Part shown: positions 1 to 9,649 of the stretch, in pieces
Layout of the letters: each line of letters opens with the position of its first letter
How positions within the stretch are numbered: the stretch's first letter is position 1
Assembly (NCBI GenBank): GCA_039545315.1
Contig: BCIM01000010.1
Coordinates: 694,441 to 758,440, forward strand
Direction of reading: 5' to 3'
Source: Kondoa malvinella
Lineage: Eukaryota > Basidiomycota > Agaricostilbomycetes > Agaricostilbales > Kondoaceae
Length of the DNA: 64,000 nt
Notes under the pieces: generated by a model
What the model was told of the DNA's origin: nothing
Database searches by the model: none
What the model saw: only the letters and a program-made list of their open reading frames with translations
Position numbers and translations under genes: made by a program

Positions 1-882
1 ACTGACTCGTGCGGGGATGCGTGTAGTGAATAGCTAATTGCTAGGCTTCCATGAAAGCCGTATGGTGTAGCGTGAGGCCCAGTAGCGTGGCACAAAGCAT
101 GACCTTCGTTTCACAGCAGAAGCATCGCAGCTCTTTCTCTTCTAGATTTCATGCGATCCATTTTCACCTCGTCCATTTTAAGTCCAATGATCCGCCCCGT
201 CCTTGAGCTAAGCAGCCTCAGGAGCACCTCTCCTATCCGATGGAACGGACGCGCTTGTCTTGTTCGCCGCCGGCTAACACTTTTGCGAATATCGGAGTGC
301 AAGAGCTCAAGTCATTATATCCTGTATCATTGTACACATCCCTGGCAAGGAACCAGATCTTGGCGCGCAGAGAGCCAGTCTAGCACCGGGAGACGAAAGG
401 TTTGCAAAAAGTTGCAATGTCTGCTGGAATTGCGCTATTTGCCCGGGGCCGTTGCTCTACTGCTAGCGCAGTCGCAGCTGGCCTCTTGTCTTCAGCATTC
501 TGTCTTTTGCTATAGGCACGCCCCGCTGTCTCCAATTTTCCGCTCTGTCTGCTATTCGTGCCTTCCAGAGTTGCCGTTTTGCGTTATACTATTCCTTCGC
601 ATCCTGCTTTCCTAGAATCATTGCAAGCATCCAGACTGTGGAGCCGACTTTACATCATATATCCACGGTATATCGGGAAAATTACGCGTAGTCTTGGGGA
701 GTCTTGGCTGTCATCACAAATCCGAAACAATGCCCATTTCTTTATCCGTTAGCGCGTATCTCTGCCCTCAGTCCTCTTGGTGACGATATGACTATTGGCT
801 TGGCTCCCGAGTTCAGTCTCCACCTTTGCAAGGACCCCCAGGCTTTTCTTCCTGACGACCTGAGTTCCGTTCTACTGGCAAT
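1..882. other. Left-edge region, no supported gene
   Basis: I see no recognisable coding exon chain here. A 63-codon open frame on the minus strand (302 to 111) is rich in Arg and Lys and starts with ATG, but has no recognisable motif and no clear splice partners. The last part is presumably the promoter and 5' leader of the transporter that follows. Confidence 0.4.
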
Positions 883-3752
883 ATGGAGCCCAATAAAGAG
901 AAAGCGCAGATCTTTACCGACAAGGGCAATCATATGGAACACAATGAGAAAGTCTCTGGCGACGCTCAAAAGGTTACAGATGCCAATGCGGTTCTAGCAA
1001 ATCCGTTGGGAGGAAGAAGCCGAGAGCAGCTCATCAAGGACGCGGACGAGTTCTGCGAAGAGCAGGGCATGCAAGAGCATAAGGAAATCATGCGGAAGGC
1101 TGCTCAAGTGGCAGCCAGCCCTGTCGGCTTTGATGATATGGAAGACCTGGTGAGTCATCATGTCATAACTGGCGTCTGTGCTCACGTCCTTGGCTAGACC
1201 GAAGAAGAAAAGGCGTCGCTTCGACTTGAGTTCACTCACAAGTGGAAGCAACCTAGGCAATTATGGCTATTGGTCATTTCCTGCGCTATGGCAGCTGTGG
1301 TACAAGGTCAAGACCAGTCTCTGATCAATGGTGCAAACGTAAGGTTCATTCTACGTGACTGGCTCGGCTGATTCGATCGTTTTCAGATTTTCTACCCCGA
1401 ACAATTCGGAATTGCAGACAACGAGAACATCATCGGCTTGATCAATGCAGCTCCCTACTTTGCCTGTGTTGTGTTTGCGTGTTGGACCACGGAGCCTCTA
1501 AACCATTATCTCGGCCGTCGGGGCACCATCCTGTTTACTTTGATTTTCGCTTGTGTCCCATGTATTTGGGCAGGTACGCTGTCTTACTCACTGCTATACT
1601 TGTGGCTTATTGAAATGCCTGCCAGGCTTGTCTCCATCTTGGCAAGTTCTTCTGGCCTCTCGTTTCGTTCTCTCGATGGGCATTGGGGTGCGTCCAACTC
1701 TTTTGACAAGCAGATGTCCTTTCGCTTATGCTTACTCATCTCGGACAGCCTAAATCGTCTACCGTGTGAGCTGGATGCCTTCACTTTCACTCAAAACCGT
1801 CTGAAGTTGGAGCAAAGTCCAATTTTTGCAGCAGAATGTGCTCCACCAGCTATCCGAGGCGCTCTGGTCATGATGTGGCAGATGTGGACAGCATTCGGGC
1901 ACGCAAATCCCCACCTGAGCGAGAGATCTAATGAGCTGACTGAATCTTCATAGGATCATGATTGGAGTGTGTTAATTAAAGCTGCGGAAGATCCGGTTGA
2001 CATACTTGATCACAGTACATCTGCTCGCTTATCTTCTACAATGTGACAAGCTCGTCTATTGCAGGCTTGAACTGGCGGCTGATGCTTGGGTGAGTTGGCA
2101 ACCTTTCAGGCAAATACCGCCATCTTATGCGTACATTGCAGATCTGGATGCGTGCCACCCATAATTGTGTTTGCGCAGGTCATCTTCCTGTGAGTCTCGT
2201 ATAGCCCCAGATCTTTGGATAACTGATTTTTTTTGCTTGTCGCCAGACCTGGTATGTTAATCCAATTTATGCAAAGGCTTGACGCAGAGATTTGCACAGA
2301 GTCGCCTAGGTGGTTGCTGCAAAAGGGTCGGCCCATCAAAGCGTTGGATGCTCTAAGACGTCTTCGAAAGTGAGTCTGCCGTCATCACCTTATGCGTGTC
2401 CTAATTTCCCATAGCTCTGAAATTGAGGCTTTTCGGGATCTGTTTGCCATCAGCGCCAACCTAAAAGCAGAGCTGACAGTCAAGCACGGCAACCGCTTCA
2501 TCGAATTGTTCACTATCCCTCGTAACCGACGCGCAACCCAAGCCGCTGGTATCGTCATGTTCATGCAACAATTCTGCGGCAGTGCGTTCAACATGTAGTC
2601 AAGTGCTCTCCGCTAATTGACCGATAGTCAATGTCATTGCATATTATTCGTCGACTATTCTGGTTCAAGCCAATCTTGGTCAATTCCAAGCGCTACTCGG
2701 CTCCTTTGGCTTCGGAGCCATCAATTGGCTATTTGCCTTGTGAGGCGCATTCTTTCCTGATTAGACAAGCAATAGCTCATGCATTTGACAGCCCTGCCGT
2801 CTGGACCATCGACCGATTTGGCAGAAGGAATTTACTTTTGACGACTTTCCCTATGATGGCCTTCTGGCTAGCCTTTACTGGCTCTATGTTCTACCTTCCC
2901 TACGGAGATGGTCGTACCGCTGGTATTTTGCTCGGAATTTACTTTTTCGCGATGGCCTATTCGCCGGGTGAAGGGTGAGCTTGCCAGAATACCGTGCCAG
3001 AACATCTCTAACAGTCCATTGTCTAGACCGGTGCCGTTTACATACAGTGCTGAAGCGTTTCCGCTCTATATTCGGTAAATTCATCGATTTTTTGATGAAA
3101 TCTTCGCTCTCTGATGCCTCTGCTTGTATTGCTTTAGCGCTATCGGCATGTCCTTCGCTACCGCCGTATGTTGGGGATTTAATGGCGTTTGCCTTCATTT
3201 TGCTTGATTTCGGAGTTATAAGCTGATTTCTGAGTGCAGATTTTGGCTTTTACCTTTCCCTCGCTTCAAACGGCCTTTACACCTTCAGGCGCTTTTTACT
3301 ACTATGCAGCGTGGAACATTGTTGGTTGGTTCTTGGTCTTGATGTTTGTGCCAGAGACCAAGTATGTCTGTTTGGCTTTGTTTCGACGGACGCTTACTGA
3401 CTTGTGCCAGGCAATTGAGCTTGGAAGAACTCGATCAAGTCTTCTCTGTCCCTACACGCAAGCATGTGAGTGGCTCTCACCTTGACCCAAGAGTAGATCT
3501 CACACCATGTAGGCTCGTTACGGTCTGGGTCAGCCAAAGTATTTCATCCAGAAGGTAAGTTTCTGTCTATCGTACGCCCTCAGATGGCTCAAAGTACTTA
3601 CCTCTAGTACATCATGAGGAAGGATGTCAAGAGCGAACCACTCTATGTGATGGACCCATCCTTGTCTCGCACTTATGCACCCAAAGCTGGTATGCTAGGT
3701 CTTCGTCGTCACTCTCATCTTGATACTGAGTGTCATTGTAGGCGGTCACTGA
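883..3752 (+). CDS. MFS sugar/polyol transporter, many introns
   Basis: Proton-coupled sugar or polyol uptake across the plasma membrane is the likely role. The hydrophilic N-terminal tail of about 90 residues precedes the first membrane helix (LWLLVISCAMAAVVQG). Family signatures appear in order: LNHYLGRRG near 1495-1530, FAAECAPPAIRGALVMMW near 1830, the PESPRW motif spliced together near 2235-2310, DRFGRRN near 2811, and VPETK near 3350. The exon chain has roughly fourteen introns, including a 13-nt exon (1954-1966), a 5-nt exon (2247-2251), and one intron with a GC donor after about 1896. The start at 883 is the first ATG in frame; 925 is an alternative. The last intron (3690-3741) gives a short C-terminus ending at 3752. 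It resembles fungal carriers of the myo-inositol/quinate type, but the substrate cannot be read from the sequence. Confidence 0.85.
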
Positions 3753-3786
3753 TCATGAGACGCCAAGCAAGATTGAAGGACCCCAA

Positions 3787-3862
3787 CTTGTGTAGATATC
3801 GCCGAAAAAGGCAAAATAGTAATCTTTTCCGTCCCCTCATGCCTTCCCTGTCGCAATCTTGC
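3787..3862 (-). pseudogene. Copied 3' end of the dioxygenase gene
   Basis: On the minus strand this stretch encodes SKIATGKA followed by a stop, exactly the C-terminus of the intact 2OG-Fe(II) dioxygenase about 1.3 kb away (5165-5190). About 55 bases beyond the stop also remain alignable with that gene's 3' flank, with small indels. Upstream on the minus strand the similarity ends, so only the tail of the gene and its 3' flank were copied. Read on the plus strand, the same bases give a CLPC motif that imitates a thiol-redox protein; I take that to be a shadow. Confidence 0.55.
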
Positions 3863-4047
3863 TCTCAACCTGAACAGATTGCCATGCTTCGCGTCGCTGC
3901 ATCCTTCCGATTGACATGATATGTGACATCCCTTAGGTCGAGCGCTCGGGCCTCCTCCTGTGTACGCAATTGCATGAAACTGCGAAACTGCTTGGACCTC
4001 CACCGCAGCAAAAGTCGCTGCTCCTCTAGACATGGCGGCAACAGAGT

Positions 4048-4640
4048 CGACTGCTTCTGCTGAAATCTCAACCTCGGAGCGGTGCGCAATGGGTTTTTGG
4101 CTCCATTCCGCAGCAATACGTGCCAAGGAGGATCCAGCTTCAGCAGCGCCCCGGGATCAGCAAGGTCATACAAGCTCATCCACATCTACCCACGATATGG
4201 TATGCGGCCGCTTACAGGCTTTTGGCTTTGGTGCATCAGCGTTGCGGTGAAGTTGCGGCCAGTCAGGAAGGTGCTCGAGAAGCTTTGCGCGCGTGTTCTG
4301 GCTCAAGCACAGAACTTGCACAGAAAGTCACACGAGAGATGACAGCCTTGTTGCAAATGTCGCCGGGTATGTCCCTCAAACAGCAATCCAGGCGAAGATG
4401 CTCACCGATCGGTTATCTGTAGATGGGCAGCGTGAAAGGAGCGCCAGCACAGAGGCTGTATCGGACGTTGGAGTGGGCGGTGAAGCCATGTTGGAGGAAC
4501 ATGCTCAGGATCCTGACATTTCTGAATGTAGGTCGACCGGTTGTCCCTGTCGCGATGCAGACTGACGGCCCAAACAGCTTCACCAGCAACTGAGCCCGCT
4601 TCGCCAGTTGACATTTCCGAGCTACCATTGAATGTCTGAA
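4048..4640 (+). CDS. Unresolved coding-like stretch
   Basis: A protein-like reading runs from about 4048 (acceptor caacag) through residues such as GAQWVFGSIPQQYVPRR and an Ala/Glu-rich helical segment, and ends with ISELPLNV and a TGA. A normal intron lies at about 4531-4577. To keep one frame a 17-base segment at 4366-4382 (gtatgtccctcaaacag) must be removed; an in-frame 18-base segment at 4200-4217 has the same GT...AG form. This is either a gene with extremely short introns or a frameshifted remnant. No family recognised; the 5' end is not found. Confidence 0.3.
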
Positions 4641-5164
4641 GCAGTCGATGGTGAGTGTTCACTTGATCCTCTCGACTCACCAGGGCTGACTGTCCCATCC
4701 AGAACGCGTATCTTCACCTCCTTGAGTCGAGTTCGACACTTCGATAGATCAAGCGAGGTCGCATGCTCGATGACGGCTCGAAAGCCTCTGGTGAAGGCTC
4801 AGGGTGGAAGCTAAGGCAAATGTATGCAATAGTACTCCGACTCACACGACCACAGCAACGAGCAAGCTGTGGATTGAATGTAAGCAAACTCATGCACGAC
4901 AGCTCAACAATAAGCGCAGGGAATGGGATTGAGCAGGAAATGACCGTAAGAAAGAGAACGAAAGGAGCCAGCTGTCGAATAGATAGACAAGAAGCTCACG
5001 CTAACAGTAGAGAGCAGAAGAGTGTCACATAAGAGCAGGTCTGGCAAGCAAGAAAAGCAGAAGAGCATGAGTGGGAGGAAAGGATTGCCCACACTACAGA
5101 AGTTCGCGTCCATGCGACCTGCGTTCGTATGTCAAAATGCAATAGTATAATCATTCGGGCTCCC
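4641..5164. other. Intergenic, nothing clear
   Basis: Short open frames on both strands, none with a convincing exon chain or motif. The right end is the 3' flank of the dioxygenase gene and is the source of the copied tail found at 3787-3862. Confidence 0.4.
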
Positions 5165-6754
5165 TTATGCCTTCCCTGTTGCAATCTTACTCTGCACGTA
5201 TGTCTCTTGCAACCTCTTCTGGACGTATTCGCCCGCGAGGATCGGTTCATACTTGTTTGGTCTTTCCGGTGTGATACATGTTGGGATGGTCTACTCACGT
5301 TATCAGTCTCTAGCGCAGTGTTCGGGGATGAATCTGACCTCAATGAGACAATCGTATGAGACTCCACAAAAGTAGGGTCTTGATCACGGATTCAGCAACG
5401 ATTCACAATCTCACCAGTAAAAGCTCACAAGCTGTATCTGGGTGTACCAGTGCGGTTGATCGCTCGGTGGAACGTGCTGACGAAAGTATCGTTCGACCAT
5501 CTCGCAAGCTGATCACCTAGATTGCAGACGAAAGTCCCTTCGATCGGCGGAGCTGGGATCTGGCGGAAGAAAAGTGAGCTTAAAACTGACAATGGAGAGA
5601 CTCCGCACCCATTCGCCATTGCTAGAGCGGTCATAAGCCTAGAGGTGAGCCAGCTGAAGTTGTTACAAAGACTGCCAACCTACAGGTTTTTCACTTGGAG
5701 AGCGTCAATGCCCTGTTGCTGAGCCAGAACTATTGGATTCATCAGGCACGTTTCTTGTAGAATTGACCAGATGACATACTCGTGACTGCAGTGTCCAGCT
5801 CTTGCTCAAAAGGGGTCTGACAGATTGATCAAAGCTTACAGATCTCATAGTCCTGTATCCGTTTTCAATTCCCAGTCATACGCAGCAAGCTGCAGGGCTC
5901 ACAGTATGTGCTCCAATACCCATCGATCTGTCATCTACAGGACCAGTCTGAGCAGGGTAGTGTAATACTACAAGCCAGATCAACCAATGAAGCTACCTAT
6001 GCGATTCGACATACATCGCATGATCGAGCTCTGATCCTTTGTCTTGTCATCAAAGAAGTGCTCATCCAGTCCCAGCGCCAAAGCAAAGAGCGGGAAGAGT
6101 CTCTTGGTCAAGCCGGTGATGCCATCGTAAACCGCCAACACATCATCCTTGAACGAAGTCGACGCTAAAGCTTCTGGCCAGACATTCTCATCCTTGCCAG
6201 TGTTTTTACCAAAGCTCGACTTGGGAGGACCGATATCGAATCCTTCCTGTAGCAGTGTTCAGGTTTGGTTTGCAAGGACATTTTCCATGACTTACGTGCA
6301 TGTCTCCGCGATTAGCAGGATCAACGTTCTCGCCTCGTAAAGCAGTGTAGCCTCGGAAAGCCTCGCTATCATGAATATCAAGCTTCTTCTTCTCCTCGTC
6401 CCTACACACACAGGGTCAGCTTGCTCATGGTATAATAGCGGATCAAGCGTACGATAGAGCAAAGAACGTCTTGGCATTCTCGAAAGCAGCGTCAACCAGC
6501 TTCTGATCTACGCCATGATTCTGTATGCTTGTTCAGCTTGGATCGCCTCGCTCAAGACAGAAACTGCTCACCTTGACGTAAAAGAACCCAATCTTTTCAC
6601 AATACTGCTTGAGCTCCATAGCTACTGCTTTGCGCTTCTCGAGACTGATAGCATAGTCAGAGCTGCAAAGGACTAGTTGCGCTGTCACGTACTCTGGATG
6701 CGTTGCATTTGTGAGATCCAATATTGGGAGGGAAGAGAACGTTTCAACGGCCAT
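5165..6754 (-). CDS. 2-oxoglutarate/Fe(II) dioxygenase, IPNS-like
   Basis: Oxidises a small molecule using 2-oxoglutarate, O2 and Fe(II); the substrate is unknown. The N-terminal DIOX_N-type region reads LPILDLTN and later EKIGFFYVK then NHGV, split by an intron at about 6573. The iron ligands are visible: the HxD pair in GIGAHT|DYE (joined across an intron near 5860-5912) and the distal His in STFHRAINRTG, followed by the RYS pair that binds 2-oxoglutarate. The C-terminus is typical of fungal members (RPNKYEPILAGEYVQKRL) and ends SKIATGKA. At least ten exons. Family length is about 330-350 residues and this fits. It could belong to a secondary-metabolite or gibberellin-oxidase-like branch; nothing nearby settles that. 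Confidence 0.88.
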
Positions 6755-7170
6755 TGTAGAGTATCAAAAGATGGTGGGCGGGAGTAGGAGCAAGATATAT
6801 TAGAGATTGTCTCTGCGGGCGATAAGCACCGGGAAGATGTTTTTGCCAGGAAAGGCTCGGCGTTTTTGGACAGCGGTGGAGAGCAACGATAGAGCCAGAG
6901 AACAGAGAAGCAGGACAGACGGCGACACCAGAGGGCCTTCAGGCAGCGAGCCATTAGGCAATAAATTCTGAGCAGCTCTTGTCCGCTCACGTCCAAGAGC
7001 TATATTCCCGCGTCCAAGATATCTATCATATCGTGCTGGTTCACGCGTGCCATTCAATCTACTGTGCAAGTGCTACCGCTCCAGCTGTGGATAGCAGGTC
7101 GTTGTCGGAATTGCCTTCAAAACAAATACCAAGCCCGACAGGACGGCTCTTGCAGCTGAAGTCCCTGGAT
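6755..7170. other. Dioxygenase upstream region
   Basis: About 415 bases between the dioxygenase start and the stop of the next minus-strand gene. I find no coding exon that extends a neighbour and no clear promoter motif. Confidence 0.4.
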
Positions 7171-7569
7171 CTACGTCGTCTTGTACCATGTTGAACGCTC
7201 TGAGCATGAGGCAACACGCAAGGCCACATAAGTCTTGAACAGCACATCTTTCGCCTGCGTTACCGCTGCCATACTCTGTGACCCTGTTCTGCCGATTCGA
7301 AAGTCGCCATCCTTATGCTTTTCCGCAAAGACCTCGTATTGCCAGCGCTGCATGTCGCTCTATACGCCTCGCGCGAGGACCCGTTTGCTTACTGGAACAC
7401 AGTACTCTGAACAGCTATGCTTTAATCGCCCTTCCTGATGCTTCTGCCTTTGAGACTGTACCATCCTTTTCTTTCGACTACGTGCCAAGCTGAAGCTATC
7501 ATCTGTACATGAAGTGATTACCTCCGTCGGTGACGAGACAGAAGCCTTCCTCTGAACTCTCAATGTCAT
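7171..7569 (-). CDS. Small basic hypothetical protein
   Basis: Two frames join well across a short intron (gtaagc...gtatag, about 33 nt, near 7365-7397) to give a protein of about 120 residues. The N-terminal half is rich in Ser, Arg, Gln and Lys; the second half reads MQRWQYEVFAEKHKDGDF and ends STWYKTT. No family recognised. It is divergent from the secreted-protein gene that starts at 7682, with about 110 bases between the starts. It may have further exons. Confidence 0.4.
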
Positions 7570-7681
7570 GCGGCGACCGGATGTGAGACGAGCTCTGCTG
7601 CCACCTTACCTTACCCTCTTCATCTGCTCTACCATGTCTCGCTAGTCACTCAGATTCGACGTTTCCCTCAAGAGCAAGCAA

Positions 7682-8233
7682 ATGAAACTCTCATTGACTA
7701 TCTTGGCTATGGCTGCCTTTCTTGGCTCGGTTCCAGCAGTCACCATCAGGGTCTATACGAACAAAGAATGCAATCCTCCAGCAGTTGGTGAGGAGGCGGG
7801 CATACCTCCATACATTGATAACAGCTAGTAAGTGATGCTCTCTTTTCAACACTGAAACACTGGAATAAACACCACCCTATCGCACAGCCTATCACCTGGA
7901 TCCCAAGGCACAGCCGTGATCGCAGGCCCTGAGGTCATCAAGTGCTACAAGATAGAATTTCTCGACCGTGAGTCTCTGTTTCGAAACGACTTCGATATTC
8001 TGCTCACGTCCGTAAAAGCTCGGAATGCTTGGTCCGTTCCCTCAGCTAAATCTGAGGTATGCAATAAGCAAATCAACTTCAATCCCGATAGCAACCGCAT
8101 TGTTGCGTATGAAACGACTGTCCGCTTGGCTACGAAAGAGTCAGACAAGTCAGTCAAAAGCATGCACTCGCTTTCACTTGCTGAGTCTTCCCACAGCTGC
8201 GCAATCAGCTCAGTCACGTATGGGCGTTTCTAA
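7682..8233 (+). CDS. Small secreted cysteine-containing protein
   Basis: The first exon encodes a clear signal peptide (MKLSLTILAMAAFLGSVPA) followed by VTIRVYTNKECNPP. Introns at about 7830-7887 and 7966-8046 keep one frame and lead to KSEVCNKQINFNPDSNR and a Cys near the C-terminus, about 130 residues in all. The mature protein is short and has a few cysteines, likely paired. No family recognised; small secreted proteins of this kind in fungi include hydrolase-like and effector-like types. The 3' half is less certain: a possible intron at about 8155-8198 would change the C-terminus. Confidence 0.55.
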
Positions 8234-8749
8234 CGGGTATCAAACGGTCGGGCTACTGTATCCGCTTAACGGTGTTCGCATGCAAAGCAATGTCATGTCT
8301 CAACTTCTTCATCCACTTTGCCAACAGTCTCTAATGTGCTTTCTGAAGGCCGATCTGACACCTTCAAAGAACCCTCCGTCGCTGCTCACCCTGCTGGCTT
8401 TCTGGAAGAGAAAAATCTTGTCTGAGCGGAGGAGATTGGAATTGCGCTGAAAGAGGGATGGATCTGATAGGCATAGGTTGACTGACTTGGAGAGGTGGGG
8501 GATAGTGCATTCTGAATCTCTGATAACATGTGCTCAACATTTCACACAAATATGTCGCTCAACTTGACCCATCTCAACCGTTGCTGCAGCAGCCCATTAC
8601 TGCCACAGCTGCTTGAGGATCCAAGTCTATTAGCTTGCAATACCCGCAAGCCGCTATGATGCAAGAGTTCGTTGCCAGAGGCTCTTTCAAAGACGTGGCC
8701 GAGCAAAACATGCTAATGTTCGCGTTGTGAAAACAGCACTGCAACTTCG
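8234..8749. other. Intergenic, promoter of RER1
   Basis: About 500 bases. Open frames here are short and lack motifs. The segment holds the 3' end of the secreted-protein gene and the RER1 promoter. Confidence 0.4.
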
Positions 8750-9600
8750 ATGAGCGACACAATAAGGGAACAGCCTGCTTTCCAGCAATTCAACAAATTG
8801 ACACAAGTGAGCTGCCAGAGAAAACGTTGAGTTGAAGTCTGGCTAATGTCTTTCGCTCGATAGCAATATCAAGCACAGCTAGGTGCGACATCTGGACTCT
8901 CCTGCAGTGTACTCTGCTTAAAATGGCCTGTCTGTTGTACAGACCGCGTCACACCGCACACCTTCTATCGATGGCTCGCAACGTCAGGCCTCGTCCTCCT
9001 CTTCATGCTTCGCATCTTCACCATCCAAGCCTTTTACATTGTGACCTACGCGTTGGGCATCTATCTCCTTAATCTCTTCCTCGCCTTCCTGCAACCGAAA
9101 TTCGACCCTTCGCTCGAAATGGACATTGCCGAATCTGAAGTTGAAGAAGGCGCGCCTGGTCTGCCTACGTCGTCCTGGAATTCAGACAAGGATGGAGAAT
9201 TCAGGCCCTTCATCAGGCGTTTGCCCGAATTCAAGTTTTGGTATTCGGCTACAAGAGCAGTCGTGTTCTCTATTGTCGCTACTTTTATTCCCCCTTTCGA
9301 CATTCCAGTATAGTGGGTGCTGCACGAAATTTATTAGGCTACGGCTCATCAATTTTCTGCTAATCCACAGCTGGCCAATCCTTCTGATGTACTTTATTAT
9401 CCTGTTTACCATCACTATGCGAAGGCAAATTGCGCATATGCAAAAGTACAAGTGAGCGTATTGCCTGACTCTTTGTATGACAAGCTGATCCCTGCCCTAG
9501 ATATTTGCCGTGGGACTTTGCAAAAACAAAGTATGAACTTCGCTTTCGCCGGTTCTTACACGCTAACACCTTTCGCAGATACTCCGGCGGCAAGAAGTAA
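8750..9600 (+). CDS. RER1: RER1, ER retrieval receptor
   Basis: Golgi membrane protein that returns ER-resident membrane proteins in COPI vesicles. Exons at 8750-8806, 8864-8882 (19 nt) and 8943 to about 9312, then three more. The first hydrophobic pair follows TPHTFYRW; then comes YIVTYALGIYLLNLFLAFL, the conserved FWYSATRAVV segment, and the last membrane part (YWPILLMYFIILF) with RRQIAHMQKYKYLPWDF, the Rer1 C-terminal signature. Protein about 190 residues, the usual length, ending in KK. It is tail to tail with TRAPPC11; the stops are 50 bases apart. Confidence 0.95.
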
Positions 9601-9649
9601 GGACATTGAGGATCGTACAGGATCACGGACTAGACCCGAGTGCATCGAA

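Noticed and set aside
2111..2128. The string gcaaataccgccatctt also found at about 12819, and ccgccatcttg again at 28317
   Set aside because: One lies in a transporter intron, one spans an internal coding region of TRAPPC11, one is at the Fic 3' end; different contexts, likely chance. The resemblance to a YY1 site has no known meaning in fungi.
3790..3870. Plus-strand reading with a CLPC motif like a peroxiredoxin or thioredoxin
   Set aside because: The same bases on the minus strand encode the copied C-terminus of the dioxygenase; the plus-strand frame has no start or partner exons.
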